Below, one piece after another: positions 6,368 through 12,428 of a stretch of 13,488 nt of DNA (the stretch's first letter is position 1; each line of letters begins with the position of its first letter). The notes under the pieces were generated by a model. The model did no database searches and was not told the DNA's origin. It saw only the letters and a program-made list of their open reading frames with translations. Origin of the DNA: Bacillota bacterium (lineage in GTDB: Bacteria > Bacillota > DTU030); assembly GCA_012841005.1 (NCBI GenBank), contig DUVO01000183.1:1-13488 (forward strand), given 5' to 3'. The translations under genes were made by a program, and so were the position numbers.

Positions 6368-8848
6368 CTATTGAACCAGGATTACCCTGCCCTTCATCCC
6401 TTCCCGCACCAGGTAGAGGTTGTCACCCGGCTGCAGCTCGGACCAGGAAATGCCCCGCCTCCCCCGGGCTGTCACGGCCTCCCCGGCGTCTATATCCAGT
6501 GCCCCCGGGTAAAGTCGCCATTCCCGGCTGGCATTGTTCCAGTCCTTGACCCTCTCCAAGGTAATAACCCCCGTCTGCCGGTCTATGCTTTGAATCCGGC
6601 CGACAGTAACCCGTTCACTTGCGGCTGTTTTGCGGGGCCACATGCCAAGGGCCACCGTTTCCTCACCCTGGGCCAGGACAAGGACAGAAGTCCCCTCATA
6701 GTCTTCCCGGGACCGCCTTTGCTCAAATTCCCCTTTGGTCAAAGGCTTATTCATCCCTCCCCTGGTGTTATCCCAGAAAAGGGTATCCTGGTTCAGCCGC
6801 AGATCGCGGGTGGCACTTCTCCGCCACTCCCGCCACCGGTGCTCCTCCAGGCTGCTTATATACTCCAGCTCCAGGTAATTGAAGCCGATACTCTCCAATC
6901 TCCCCCAGTAAATATCCAGTTTTGGCTCTTCGACATCTTCGACAGAAACCACCAGAGCCTGCAGGGGGCCGGTTCCCGAACTGGCAGCCAGGATCAGCAC
7001 CTCTTGCCCCCTTTCCAGGACAGTGGGATCAATGAGTCGTTCCTCCCAGAGGAATATGGTTCCGGGGCCATACTGGAGATAATCCCGATCCAGCTCGATC
7101 TCCCCGGCAACCGAGTCCACAGCCCGGATTTTACCGTAATACTCCCGGGCAAAACCCGCTTTGACCACTATTTTAATTGCCTGTTCCCGCCCGTAACCGG
7201 CCTGAACGGCCACATAAACCTCTTCCCCGGTAAAACCGGCCGCCAGTTCCCCGGGGGTAATCTTGCGCCCGCCGGTGTAAATCTCCACCCCCGGTGCCAG
7301 TTCCAGGCGCAGGGAAGAGGAAACAGGCTCCCAGGTCGCCATATTGAACTGCTCCGGTCGGGCAAGGACTATTTCCCGGGTGAGGGGAGAAACCAGGGTG
7401 ATGGTTCCCCGGTAGAGTTTGCGGACCCTCTGCCGCCCTTCGTCCACCAATACCCGGGCGGGAGTGTCCCCCTCCGGGTCATTAAAGTAAAGGGTTACCC
7501 TGTCCCCTGGCCGCAAATCACCGGCCTGCTGCCGGGTTCCTGCCCGTAGTATAACGGTACCCGGGTCCAGGTGGTAAGATTCCTCCCTGCCCTCCCGCAG
7601 GATAACCAGGGTATCTCCCTTTAGGTTGCGTACCTGCCCGGTCCTGACCCGAGCCCCGGGAGCCAAATAGCCCCCCTGCCCTTCCGGGAGAAAGGCAGTC
7701 ACCCCCACAATATTACCATCCTGAACTTCCAGGTTTGCCTCCTGCCCCGGAAAGAGCTCCTCTACCCGGGCCGGGTAACCATTCAGGCTGACCTCTACCC
7801 CCGGCTCTATGAAAAAACGGCTCCGCTGTCCCTGGAGGTTGCTGAAATCTAACCAGCCCCGCTCCGGGTCAATATCCTCGATCCTTCCCTGGAGCAGGTG
7901 GGTGGGGGAAGTCAAAACTTCAACCAGGAGAACCTCATCCCGTACCAGGTAATACCGGATCAGATCACCAACCTGCAGCATTTCCCTTCCCCCGACCCTT
8001 CCTCCCCGGCTCACTACCAGGCTCCCTGCCTTTGCCCCCTGGGACTGGGATGGGGCCGTCAGGAATTGGAGCAGGGTACCCTCCGGGGTGACGATGTGAT
8101 ATAGTCTCTCTCCCCACCCCTGGCCATAGGAAGAAAATTCCTCGCTGTCGATAACCTGACCCCGGCCTGCCGTAATTCCCAGGGAAGGCAGGAATTCATC
8201 GCCCACACTGTCCAGGAGGGCGGCCAGCTCTCCCCTTTTCATGATCTGGGTGGGTGCCAGCAGCCCCGGACCCACGCCCTTTAAATGTCCCATTGCCAGC
8301 AAGGCCTCCACTTCCCCCAGGTATTGGCCGGCCACCTGGGGCCAGTCCAGGAAACTGCGCACCAGCTGCGGTGTGGCCACCGGGGACACACCCAGGGCAC
8401 GAACCAGCCAGGCGGCCACCTCCTGGCGCCTGGCCCCATCCTGCCAGTTAAGCTCTGCCGCCTCCCCGGGGGTGATCACCCCCGCCTGCTGGGCCGCCAG
8501 AAGATATGCTGCCGTCGGATCGGCGGCGGGAACCCTTAGCGGCCCTTGGGCTTCCAGGCCAAGTAAGCGCAGGAGGGCCTGCAGCACCTCGAGCCGGGTA
8601 GCACTAGCCTCAGGAGAAAACCTATTGGCCTCCCGGTCATCTAAAATGCCCAGGGCTACCTGGCGGATAATAGCCCCCTGGGCCCAGTGACCCTCCACAT
8701 CGTTAAAATTGAGCCGTTCCCTCAAGATTGCCCCAGAGGGGGTGGCGGAGTAAACTTGACCATAAGCGCCCCGGGCAGTCCCCACCATTCCCCCCAGCAA
8801 GAAGACCAGTAGTCCCACGGTTACTGCTTTTTTTATTATTCCCGTCAT
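6368..8848 (-). CDS. Secreted protein with N-terminal SLH domains and about seven tandem beta modules
   Basis: This is a predicted exported wall protein of 826 residues. It starts with MTGIIKKAVT, a hydrophobic core and a cleavage region near 26-34. SLH-like domains follow at about 44-97 (FNDVEGHWAQ), 102-154 (degenerate) and 163-216. The remaining 600 residues look like repeats of a 65-90 residue module, with starts near 228, 321, 403, 480, 571, 648 and 749. The shared pattern is G-x-I-x-x-I/V-D, a short strand ending in I-x-L, an acidic or hydrophobic strand, L-x-x-G-x-x-V or LRPGDRV, and a closing V/I-x-V strand. This suggests a chain of small beta-barrels, reminiscent of DUF5666-type repeats, but I cannot confirm the family. 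Start: ATG 8848 has GGGAGGGG 5 nt upstream, whereas ATG 8872 has no ribosome site. It is the first gene of the SLH pair; a sigma-28-type promoter lies about 117 bp upstream. Confidence 0.87.
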   Translation of the reverse strand: MTGIIKKAVTVGLLVFLLGGMVGTARGAYGQVYSATPSGAILRERLNFNDVEGHWAQGAIIRQVALGILDDREANRFSPEASATRLEVLQALLRLLGLEAQGPLRVPAADPTAAYLLAAQQAGVITPGEAAELNWQDGARRQEVAAWLVRALGVSPVATPQLVRSFLDWPQVAGQYLGEVEALLAMGHLKGVGPGLLAPTQIMKRGELAALLDSVGDEFLPSLGITAGRGQVIDSEEFSSYGQGWGERLYHIVTPEGTLLQFLTAPSQSQGAKAGSLVVSRGGRVGGREMLQVGDLIRYYLVRDEVLLVEVLTSPTHLLQGRIEDIDPERGWLDFSNLQGQRSRFFIEPGVEVSLNGYPARVEELFPGQEANLEVQDGNIVGVTAFLPEGQGGYLAPGARVRTGQVRNLKGDTLVILREGREESYHLDPGTVILRAGTRQQAGDLRPGDRVTLYFNDPEGDTPARVLVDEGRQRVRKLYRGTITLVSPLTREIVLARPEQFNMATWEPVSSSLRLELAPGVEIYTGGRKITPGELAAGFTGEEVYVAVQAGYGREQAIKIVVKAGFAREYYGKIRAVDSVAGEIELDRDYLQYGPGTIFLWEERLIDPTVLERGQEVLILAASSGTGPLQALVVSVEDVEEPKLDIYWGRLESIGFNYLELEYISSLEEHRWREWRRSATRDLRLNQDTLFWDNTRGGMNKPLTKGEFEQRRSREDYEGTSVLVLAQGEETVALGMWPRKTAASERVTVGRIQSIDRQTGVITLERVKDWNNASREWRLYPGALDIDAGEAVTARGRRGISWSELQPGDNLYLVREGMKGRVILVQ

Positions 8849-8874
8849 CACAGCCCCTCCCGAACTGGACATTA

Positions 8875-8902
8875 TTAGAGATAAGAGTTTGGAAGTTGGA
8901 TC
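8875..8902. repeat. Degenerate 7-bp repeats upstream of the SLH operon
   Basis: Four consecutive heptamers on the plus strand, TTAGAGA, TAAGAGT, TTGGAAG and TTGGATC, resemble the TTRGARR unit at 4759-4793 in the same orientation. They would lie in the 5' leader of the first SLH gene. Confidence 0.5.
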
Positions 8903-8964
8903 CGCTGTGCCGGAAATCCTCTATCTTTGGTACCACAAGGCGGCATAACGTCCCCTTTGAATTT

Positions 8965-8992
8965 TTATCGGCACAGGCAACGCTATTCTTTA
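8965..8992 (-). promoter_or_regulatory. Sigma-28/SigD-type promoter for the SLH operon
   Basis: On the minus strand TAAA (8989-8992) is followed after 16 bp by GCCGATAA (8965-8972). The SigD/FliA consensus is TAAA, 15-16 bp, GCCGATAT/A, so the -10 octamer matches fully. Transcription would begin near 8958, giving a leader of about 110 nt. I found no convincing sigma-A promoter between tRNA-Glu and this gene. The 8 bp CTGTGCCG overlapping the -10 recurs inverted at 8905-8912. The 302 bp between tRNA-Glu and the SLH start hold the tRNA terminator, this promoter, the heptad repeats and no gene. Confidence 0.6.
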
Positions 8993-9105
8993 ACTTCCCT
9001 GCCGGGCAGGATAACCAGTTTTCTCATGCTGCCGGTATTTTTCTTGCCTTTTCAAGGCTGTAGACCCCATATCTAATAATTTCCGGTGGCCAACTGCAGG
9101 CAGAG

Positions 9106-9144
9106 GATAAAAACAAAGGGAGCACCGATTTTAGCAGTGCTCCC
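9106..9144 (-). terminator. Intrinsic terminator of tRNA-Glu
   Basis: Minus strand: GGGAGCAC (9137-9144) pairs with GTGCTCCC (9118-9125) in an 8-bp stem with an 11-nt loop, followed by TTTGTTTTTATC. It begins 8 nt after the encoded CCA of tRNA-Glu and isolates the tRNA from the SLH operon. Confidence 0.85.
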
Positions 9145-9151
9145 CCCGCTT

Positions 9152-9226
9152 TGGTGACCCTAGGGGGATTCGAACCCCCGTTACCGCCTTGAAAGGGCGG
9201 TGTCTTAACCGCTTGACCATAGGGCC
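9152..9226 (-). tRNA. tRNA-Glu (anticodon UUC)
   Basis: The 75-nt minus-strand cloverleaf has acceptor GGCCCTA paired to TAGGGTC (one G-U), discriminator A and an encoded CCA. The anticodon stem CCGCC/GGCGG encloses CTTTCAA with anticodon TTC, and the T-arm holds GGTTCGAATCC. In B. subtilis tRNA-Met and tRNA-Glu also lie between yabR and spoIIE, so this is the conserved locus. It has its own promoter and terminator. Confidence 0.97.
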
Positions 9227-9261
9227 ATACTATTTATTAATGTTCCCTCGTGCAGTTCAAT

Positions 9262-9290
9262 ATTCTACCACAGGGCCTCTCACCCGTCAA
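9262..9290 (-). promoter_or_regulatory. Sigma-A promoter of tRNA-Glu
   Basis: Minus strand TTGACG (9285-9290), 17-bp spacer, TAGAAT (9262-9267), about 28 nt before the predicted start site region leading into tRNA-Glu. It is close to consensus and well placed. Confidence 0.85.
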
Positions 9291-9384
9291 CCAATACCGC
9301 AGAGAAAAAATTGGTTCTGCCAGACCTCGAGCGCCAGTACTTTTATTGATTAAGATTACTGTCTATAGAGACAGCGTTGATATA

Positions 9385-9414
9385 GCACAAAAAATAAACC
9401 CAGCCAAGCTGGGT
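9385..9414 (-). terminator. Intrinsic terminator of the fMet-Met tRNA unit
   Basis: Minus strand ACCCAGC, loop TTG, GCTGGGT, then TTATTTTTTG. The 7-bp GC-rich stem and U-rich tail lie 12 nt after the CCA of tRNA-Met. A small palindrome (CTGTCT, 4 bp, AGACAG at 9360-9375) lies just beyond it. Confidence 0.88.
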
Positions 9415-9425
9415 CTGGACACCAA

Positions 9426-9502
9426 TGGTAGCGGCGGAGGGATTTGAACCCCCGACACTGCGGGTATGAACCGCATGCTCTAGCCAACTGAGCTACGCCG
9501 CC
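9426..9502 (-). tRNA. tRNA-Met, elongator (anticodon CAU)
   Basis: The 77-nt minus-strand cloverleaf has acceptor GGCGGCG, D-arm TAGCTCAGTTGGCTAGAGC, anticodon stem TGCGG/CCGCA around TTCATAC, T-arm with GGTTCAAATCC and an encoded CCA. The paired acceptor end and the lack of three G-C pairs next to the anticodon loop mark it as elongator rather than initiator. A CAU tRNA modified to read AUA (Ile) is conceivable, but the sequence closely resembles Firmicute elongator tRNA-Met. Confidence 0.93.
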
Positions 9503-9513
9503 AGGATAAATAA

Positions 9514-9590
<77 letters not shown>

Positions 9591-9619
9591 TTGAATCACT
9601 TCCCCTTCCGACACAAATC

Positions 9620-9647
9620 ATTATAACATATATACTAAAAACGTCAA
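9620..9647 (-). promoter_or_regulatory. Sigma-A promoter of the fMet-Met tRNA unit
   Basis: Minus strand TTGACG (9642-9647), 16-bp AT-rich spacer, consensus TATAAT (9620-9625); tRNA-fMet begins 30 nt downstream of the -10. Confidence 0.88.
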
Positions 9648-9677
9648 GCCACCTGAAAACCTTAAACCCAACATTAA

Positions 9678-9708
9678 GCGGGGGACCCGTCACAGCCGTA
9701 TCCCCCGC
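9678..9708 (-). terminator. Probable terminator of the YvlD-like gene
   Basis: GCGGGGGA (9678-9685) and TCCCCCGC (9701-9708) form a perfect 8-bp inverted repeat with a 15-nt loop, 30 bp after the stop codon. On the minus strand it is followed by TTAATGTTGGGTTT, an imperfect U-tail. Confidence 0.5.
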
Positions 9709-9737
9709 CTCCAGACAGCCAATTATTTCTTTTTCTA

Positions 9738-10145
9738 TTATCTAATCATCGTGGGTACAAACATATCAATTATCCCAATTACAACGGCAGCCAGGAGGGC
9801 TCCGAGCATGGAAACACTCAACCCCGGTACAAAAAACTGCACAGCATAGATGACGACGGCAGAGACGATAAACCCGACTATACCGTGGCCATAGGGTGAG
9901 ATATTCCTCCCTGCCACCATCTCAATCAGGTAACCTACAGCAGCAATTGCAATGGCTGCAATGAGGGCATTGCCAAAGGTCAAGCGGGAAAACCCGGGAA
10001 CAATGTAACCAACAAGCATCAACACCAGAGCAGATACGATAAAACGGACAACATGACCCAGCAAGGAGGTAGACTGTCCTGTTTCTGCCCTCCTACCCAT
10101 ACCTTCACCGCCGCCTTGGATTTCATTCTGGCCTTCTTCTGCCAT
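9738..10145 (-). CDS. YvlD-like small membrane protein (phage holin family 4 / DUF360-type)
   Basis: The 135-residue protein has a polar, Gly- and Glu-rich N-terminus (1-28) and four hydrophobic segments at about 31-50, 58-76, 88-107 and 111-131. The two halves echo each other: VPGFSRLTFGNALIAA (49-64) and VPGLSVSMLGALLAA (106-120), as expected of a duplicated two-helix unit. This fits the YvlD family, often annotated as phage holin family 4, whose cellular role is not settled; there is no nearby phage or lysin gene, so a lytic role is unlikely. The start is ATG 10145 with AGGAGGTG 6 nt upstream; a GTG at 10154 would lie within that ribosome site. An inverted repeat upstream overlaps the ribosome site. 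It is absent from the B. subtilis version of this locus. Confidence 0.8.
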   Translation of the reverse strand: MAEEGQNEIQGGGEGMGRRAETGQSTSLLGHVVRFIVSALVLMLVGYIVPGFSRLTFGNALIAAIAIAAVGYLIEMVAGRNISPYGHGIVGFIVSAVVIYAVQFFVPGLSVSMLGALLAAVVIGIIDMFVPTMIR

Positions 10146-10154
10146 TCTTTTCAC

Positions 10155-10206
10155 CTCCTGGAATTAGTCTGCACCCTTTAGGGGGCAATTATGCATATTC
10201 CAGGAG
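10155..10206 (-). promoter_or_regulatory. Hairpin that overlaps the ribosome site of the YvlD-like gene
   Basis: CTCCTGGAAT (10155-10164) and ATTCCAGGAG (10197-10206) are perfect 10-bp inverted repeats. In the minus-strand RNA the arm nearest the gene contains AGGAG, five bases of the AGGAGGTG ribosome site (10152-10159), so the folded form would hide the site. A smaller stem (GCCCCC against GGGTGC, loop TAAA) can form inside the loop. This could be a translational switch or thermosensor; function is inferred. Confidence 0.5.
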
Positions 10207-10259
10207 AGTAAAAATATTGGGGCCCCAGGCGGGACAAAACCAGGCCGGGAATCCATCCC

Positions 10260-10487
10260 TCAGATAAAGGGGAAAAGGGATAGCCGCTGCCTGCCCCTCA
10301 GTTTCCCGGCAGAGATGGGTATTATCACCAGGGCGTTCTTAAACAAACCCCGGATTTCCCTGGGCTCCTCCATCATAGCCAGGGGGTGGCCCCAGCGACC
10401 TTTACCCGGTATCCTCCCCAAAACATGTCCCCACAGTTCCACCATCATCCCTCCACATAGAGCCTTTAGCCATCCTATGCCTGGCAT
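10260..10487 (-). CDS. Doubtful small ORF after ppx
   Basis: This is an open frame of 75 codons from ATG 10487 (or 62 from ATG 10448) in the 355 bp between ppx and the YvlD-like gene. Codon third positions are GC-rich like its neighbours, and a GGAGG precedes ATG 10445 by only 4 nt. I recognise no family. A short stretch, GGMMVELW, repeats the Ppx C-terminal GGMLVELW. It could be a small gene, a decayed fragment or noise. Apart from this frame and the palindromes noted, I see nothing else in the gap. Confidence 0.2.
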   Translation of the reverse strand: MPGIGWLKALCGGMMVELWGHVLGRIPGKGRWGHPLAMMEEPREIRGLFKNALVIIPISAGKLRGRQRLSLFPFI

Positions 10488-10489
10488 AG
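10475..10489. repeat. 15-bp palindrome after ppx
   Basis: CTATGCC, one centre base, GGCATAG: perfect 7-bp arms, 11 bp after the ppx stop. No U-run follows on either strand, so it looks more like a protein-binding site than a terminator. A second palindrome, TGGGGCCCCA, lies at 10218-10227. Confidence 0.5.
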
Positions 10490-10500
10490 AGAAAAGGTGC

Positions 10501-11445
10501 TCAGGAACCCGGCCTTTGCCAGAGCTCAACCAGCATTCCACCCAGGATGTCACCCTCGCTGGCAATGAGCTCAGGCAAGGCAAACTTTTGCAGCAGGGAT
10601 GTAAGTATAACGGTGCCGGCAATGATTATATCAGCCCGCTCCGGTTGTAACCCTGTTACCCTTTTCCTCCTTTCCAGATCCATTCCGCATAACTCCGTCA
10701 GGATCTCCTGCAGGTTTTCCCGGGGCAGAATGGTACCATGGACCAATTCCGGCACGTAGTTCTCCAGCCCCAAGTATATAGCAGCCAGGGTGGTAACTGT
10801 ACCGCCTGCCCCCACCACAAGCACAGGTTCGCCGGAGGCGGTAAAGGAGCGCTTCTCAATCCCCGCCAAAACCTCCTCCACCTTCTCCCGCAGGCACTGT
10901 AACTGGAGAAAAGTTACAGGGGCCTTCCAGGCTGGAAGGTAGCTTTCAGTGAGCCTGACCGCCCCCAGGGGGAGGCTGGTTACAGCCTCAATTCTTCGAC
11001 CCTCTCCCCTTATTAACTCGGTACTGCCGCCCCCGATATCAATTACCAGGGTGGGGCCGCTGGCAGCAAGGGGTAATTGGCCCGTAACTCCCAAAAAACA
11101 TAGTCTTGCTTCCCCTTCCCCGGAAAATACCTCCAGTTCCAGTCCCGTGGCCGCCTTAAGGCGCCGGGAAAACTCCTTCCCGTTGGCCGCTTCCCGGACG
11201 GCACTGGTCGCTCCCACCCGGATCCTTTCCACCCCCAAAGCCCGGCACCGCCCCCAAAAATCTGCCGCGGCTTTAATGGTACGCAGCTGGGCCTCCTCCC
11301 CGAGGTTTCCCCCCCGGGTCAAACCTTCACCCAAACGGGTGGTAACCAAGCCCCTTCCCCGCGGGAAAAATTCCCCCTCCTCGACCTCGGCAACAAGAAG
11401 GCGGGTCGAATTAGTCCCGATATCAATGGCTGCCCACAGGGCCAT
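10501..11445 (-). CDS. Ppx/GppA family phosphatase (exopolyphosphatase or pppGpp hydrolase type)
   Basis: This is a soluble enzyme of the sugar-kinase/Hsp70-like fold that removes terminal phosphate from polyphosphate and/or pppGpp. The 314-residue protein shows the first phosphate loop DIGTNSTRLLV (8-18), GATSAVREAANG (78-89), GEGEARL (109-115) with the likely catalytic Glu 111, the second phosphate loop DIGGGSTEL (136-144), and GAGGTVTTLAA (212-222). It ends ASEGDILGGMLVEL. Length matches the short, two-domain Ppx1/GppA forms; the C-terminal HD-type domain of E. coli Ppx and GppA is absent. Start ATG 11445 follows GGGGAGGT by 6 nt. It lies 119 bp after yabR, with a terminator-like hairpin between. 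The substrate cannot be told from sequence, so I give no gene symbol. Confidence 0.93.
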   Translation of the reverse strand: MALWAAIDIGTNSTRLLVAEVEEGEFFPRGRGLVTTRLGEGLTRGGNLGEEAQLRTIKAAADFWGRCRALGVERIRVGATSAVREAANGKEFSRRLKAATGLELEVFSGEGEARLCFLGVTGQLPLAASGPTLVIDIGGGSTELIRGEGRRIEAVTSLPLGAVRLTESYLPAWKAPVTFLQLQCLREKVEEVLAGIEKRSFTASGEPVLVVGAGGTVTTLAAIYLGLENYVPELVHGTILPRENLQEILTELCGMDLERRKRVTGLQPERADIIIAGTVILTSLLQKFALPELIASEGDILGGMLVELWQRPGS

Positions 11446-11515
11446 CCCCTAACCTCCCCTTCAGGAACAAGGCGACAGGAAGCCCCTGCCACCCTGTTAT
11501 TTTTTCTTCTAACAA

Positions 11516-11543
11516 ATAAGCATTCCCCCCAGGGAATGCTTAT
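11516..11543 (-). terminator. Terminator-like hairpin after yabR
   Basis: A perfect 12-bp stem, ATAAGCATTCCC (11516-11527) with GGGAATGCTTAT (11532-11543), loop of 4, located 21 bp after the yabR stop. The minus-strand tail is only TTGTTAG, so termination may be partial and let some transcription reach ppx. Confidence 0.65.
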
Positions 11544-11564
11544 AGAACCATTCATAAAGCCCTA

Positions 11565-11960
11565 TTAAGAATACTTCGTGCCTCTACCCCCGCGCTTGGC
11601 GTCGGTGCTCCGGCGCAGATCTGTCTGCCTCTCGTCACTATCCTTCAGGAATCGGGCCAGCTTGTCCTCGAAGGACAGCTCATGTGAGTGACGCGGGGAC
11701 CGGGACATAGGTTTTTGTTTGCTATCCGGCTTATTTACCTGCCGGATGGAAAGGCCAATCTTCCCTTCTTTAATGCTTATAACCTTGACCTTGATCTTAT
11801 CATTTTCTTTTAAATAATCCTTCACATCATGGACATAGGCATCGGCAACTTCTGAAATATGAACAAGACCAGTACTTCCCCCCGGCAAAGACACAAAGGC
11901 CCCAAAATTTGTTATCCCGGTAACTTTCCCTTCAACAATACTCCCCACTTCCAAGGACAT
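11565..11960 (-). CDS. yabR: S1 RNA-binding domain protein, YabR type
   Basis: The 131-residue protein has one S1/OB domain at about 5-74 (GSIVEGKVTGITNFGAFV, GLVHISEV, KVKVISIKEGKIGLSI), a variable linker, then LSFEDKLARFLKDSDERQ (95-112) and a basic RGGRG tail. The whole layout, including the tail, matches B. subtilis YabR. Proteins of this type bind RNA and associate with ribosomes; the exact role is not settled. ATG 11960 is chosen from the conserved start MSLEVGS, although the closest GGAGG abuts it; a second site, GGGAGG, is 12 nt upstream, and a TTG at 11954 would be 6 nt from the nearer GGAGG. A strong sigma-A promoter of its own lies upstream, so it need not depend on divIC transcription. 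Confidence 0.93.
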   Translation of the reverse strand: MSLEVGSIVEGKVTGITNFGAFVSLPGGSTGLVHISEVADAYVHDVKDYLKENDKIKVKVISIKEGKIGLSIRQVNKPDSKQKPMSRSPRHSHELSFEDKLARFLKDSDERQTDLRRSTDAKRGGRGTKYS

Positions 11961-12016
11961 CCTCCAGTTGTTCCTCCCTTATTGTGTAAATCCTGTGGAC
12001 ACATTTCACTGATTAT

Positions 12017-12045
12017 AGTATAGCGGGATAGCCCCGTCATGTCAA
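12017..12045 (-). promoter_or_regulatory. Strong sigma-A promoter of yabR
   Basis: Minus strand: consensus TTGACA (12040-12045), exactly 17 bp, TATACT (12017-12022). It begins 10 bp after the divIC stop codon. The spacer contains a small inverted repeat, CGGG, GCTAT, CCCG, which might be an operator. Confidence 0.9.
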
Positions 12046-12054
12046 GAAAACCCA

Positions 12055-12399
12055 TCATTCTTCCCACCGGGGAATCAATATCATCTCTCCCGGTTTTACC
12101 AGGCCCAATCCCTCCCGGGCTGCCTGTTCGACCCAGGCTTCGGTCTCCATTAGCCTGACCATTTCTGCCAACCGTTCATTTTCTGCCTCCATTTCGGCGA
12201 CCTGTCTTTCCAGCTCGTTTATCTCCCGGTACATCCCCCAGATCCGCCCAATATTACCAGAACTCGTATACAAAAGCAGGCCAAGCAACAGGCATATTCC
12301 CAGTAAGAGGGGCTTCTTTCCCCCCCGGTATTTTCTTTTTTTCTTAATTACCCGTTTCTTTTCCGGGTAATCCGGTACTCTGACAGTAGGGACAGCCAC
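12055..12399 (-). CDS. divIC: Septum formation initiator, DivIC/FtsB family
   Basis: DivIC forms a complex with FtsL and DivIB (FtsQ) that activates septal wall synthesis. The 114-residue protein has the family layout: a short basic cytoplasmic region (1-29, with KKRVIKKKRKY), a single membrane span at about 30-46, an extracytoplasmic coiled coil at about 57-86 (ELERQVAEMEAENERLAEM), and the conserved end AREGLGLVKPGEMILIP. Length is typical (about 100-125). The start is a GTG at 12399 with GGGGAGG 10 nt upstream. It lies 98 bp after yabQ behind a hairpin, as in the usual yabP-yabQ-divIC order. Low sequence conservation is normal for this family; synteny supports the name. Confidence 0.93.
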   Translation of the reverse strand: MAVPTVRVPDYPEKKRVIKKKRKYRGGKKPLLLGICLLLGLLLYTSSGNIGRIWGMYREINELERQVAEMEAENERLAEMVRLMETEAWVEQAAREGLGLVKPGEMILIPRWEE

Positions 12400-12428
12400 G
12401 GGCAGTGCACCTCCCCTTGGGCCACCTA

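Noticed and set aside
6929..6944. Two perfect Spo0A boxes (TGTCGAA) 9 bp apart on the minus strand
   Set aside because: They lie inside the first SLH gene and arise from the repeated Val-Glu-Asp/Glu codons of SVEDVEEP; they are far from any start.
6242..7549. 435-codon open frame on the plus strand
   Set aside because: It lies wholly antisense to the SLH genes, is extremely rich in Pro and Gly, and shows no domain. It is a by-product of GC-biased third positions on the minus strand.
8905..8976. Possible T-box or other riboswitch before the SLH operon, because of a TGGTACC in the leader
   Set aside because: The T-box core AGGGTGGNACCGCG is not present, there is no antiterminator/terminator pair, and the sigma-28 start would exclude part of the structure. 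No match to c-di-GMP, SAM or cobalamin riboswitch cores either.
9738..10145. Phage holin as a sign of a prophage
   Set aside because: The family name is historical; there is no lysin, integrase or structural gene nearby and the neighbours are core chromosomal genes.
10260..10622. 120-codon frame starting inside ppx
   Set aside because: Its first part overlaps the well-supported ppx coding sequence in another frame; only the part after ppx was kept, as a doubtful small ORF.
11980..12010. DnaA-box-like GTGTCCACA before yabR
   Set aside because: It matches TTATCCACA at only seven of nine positions and stands alone, so there is no case for an origin.
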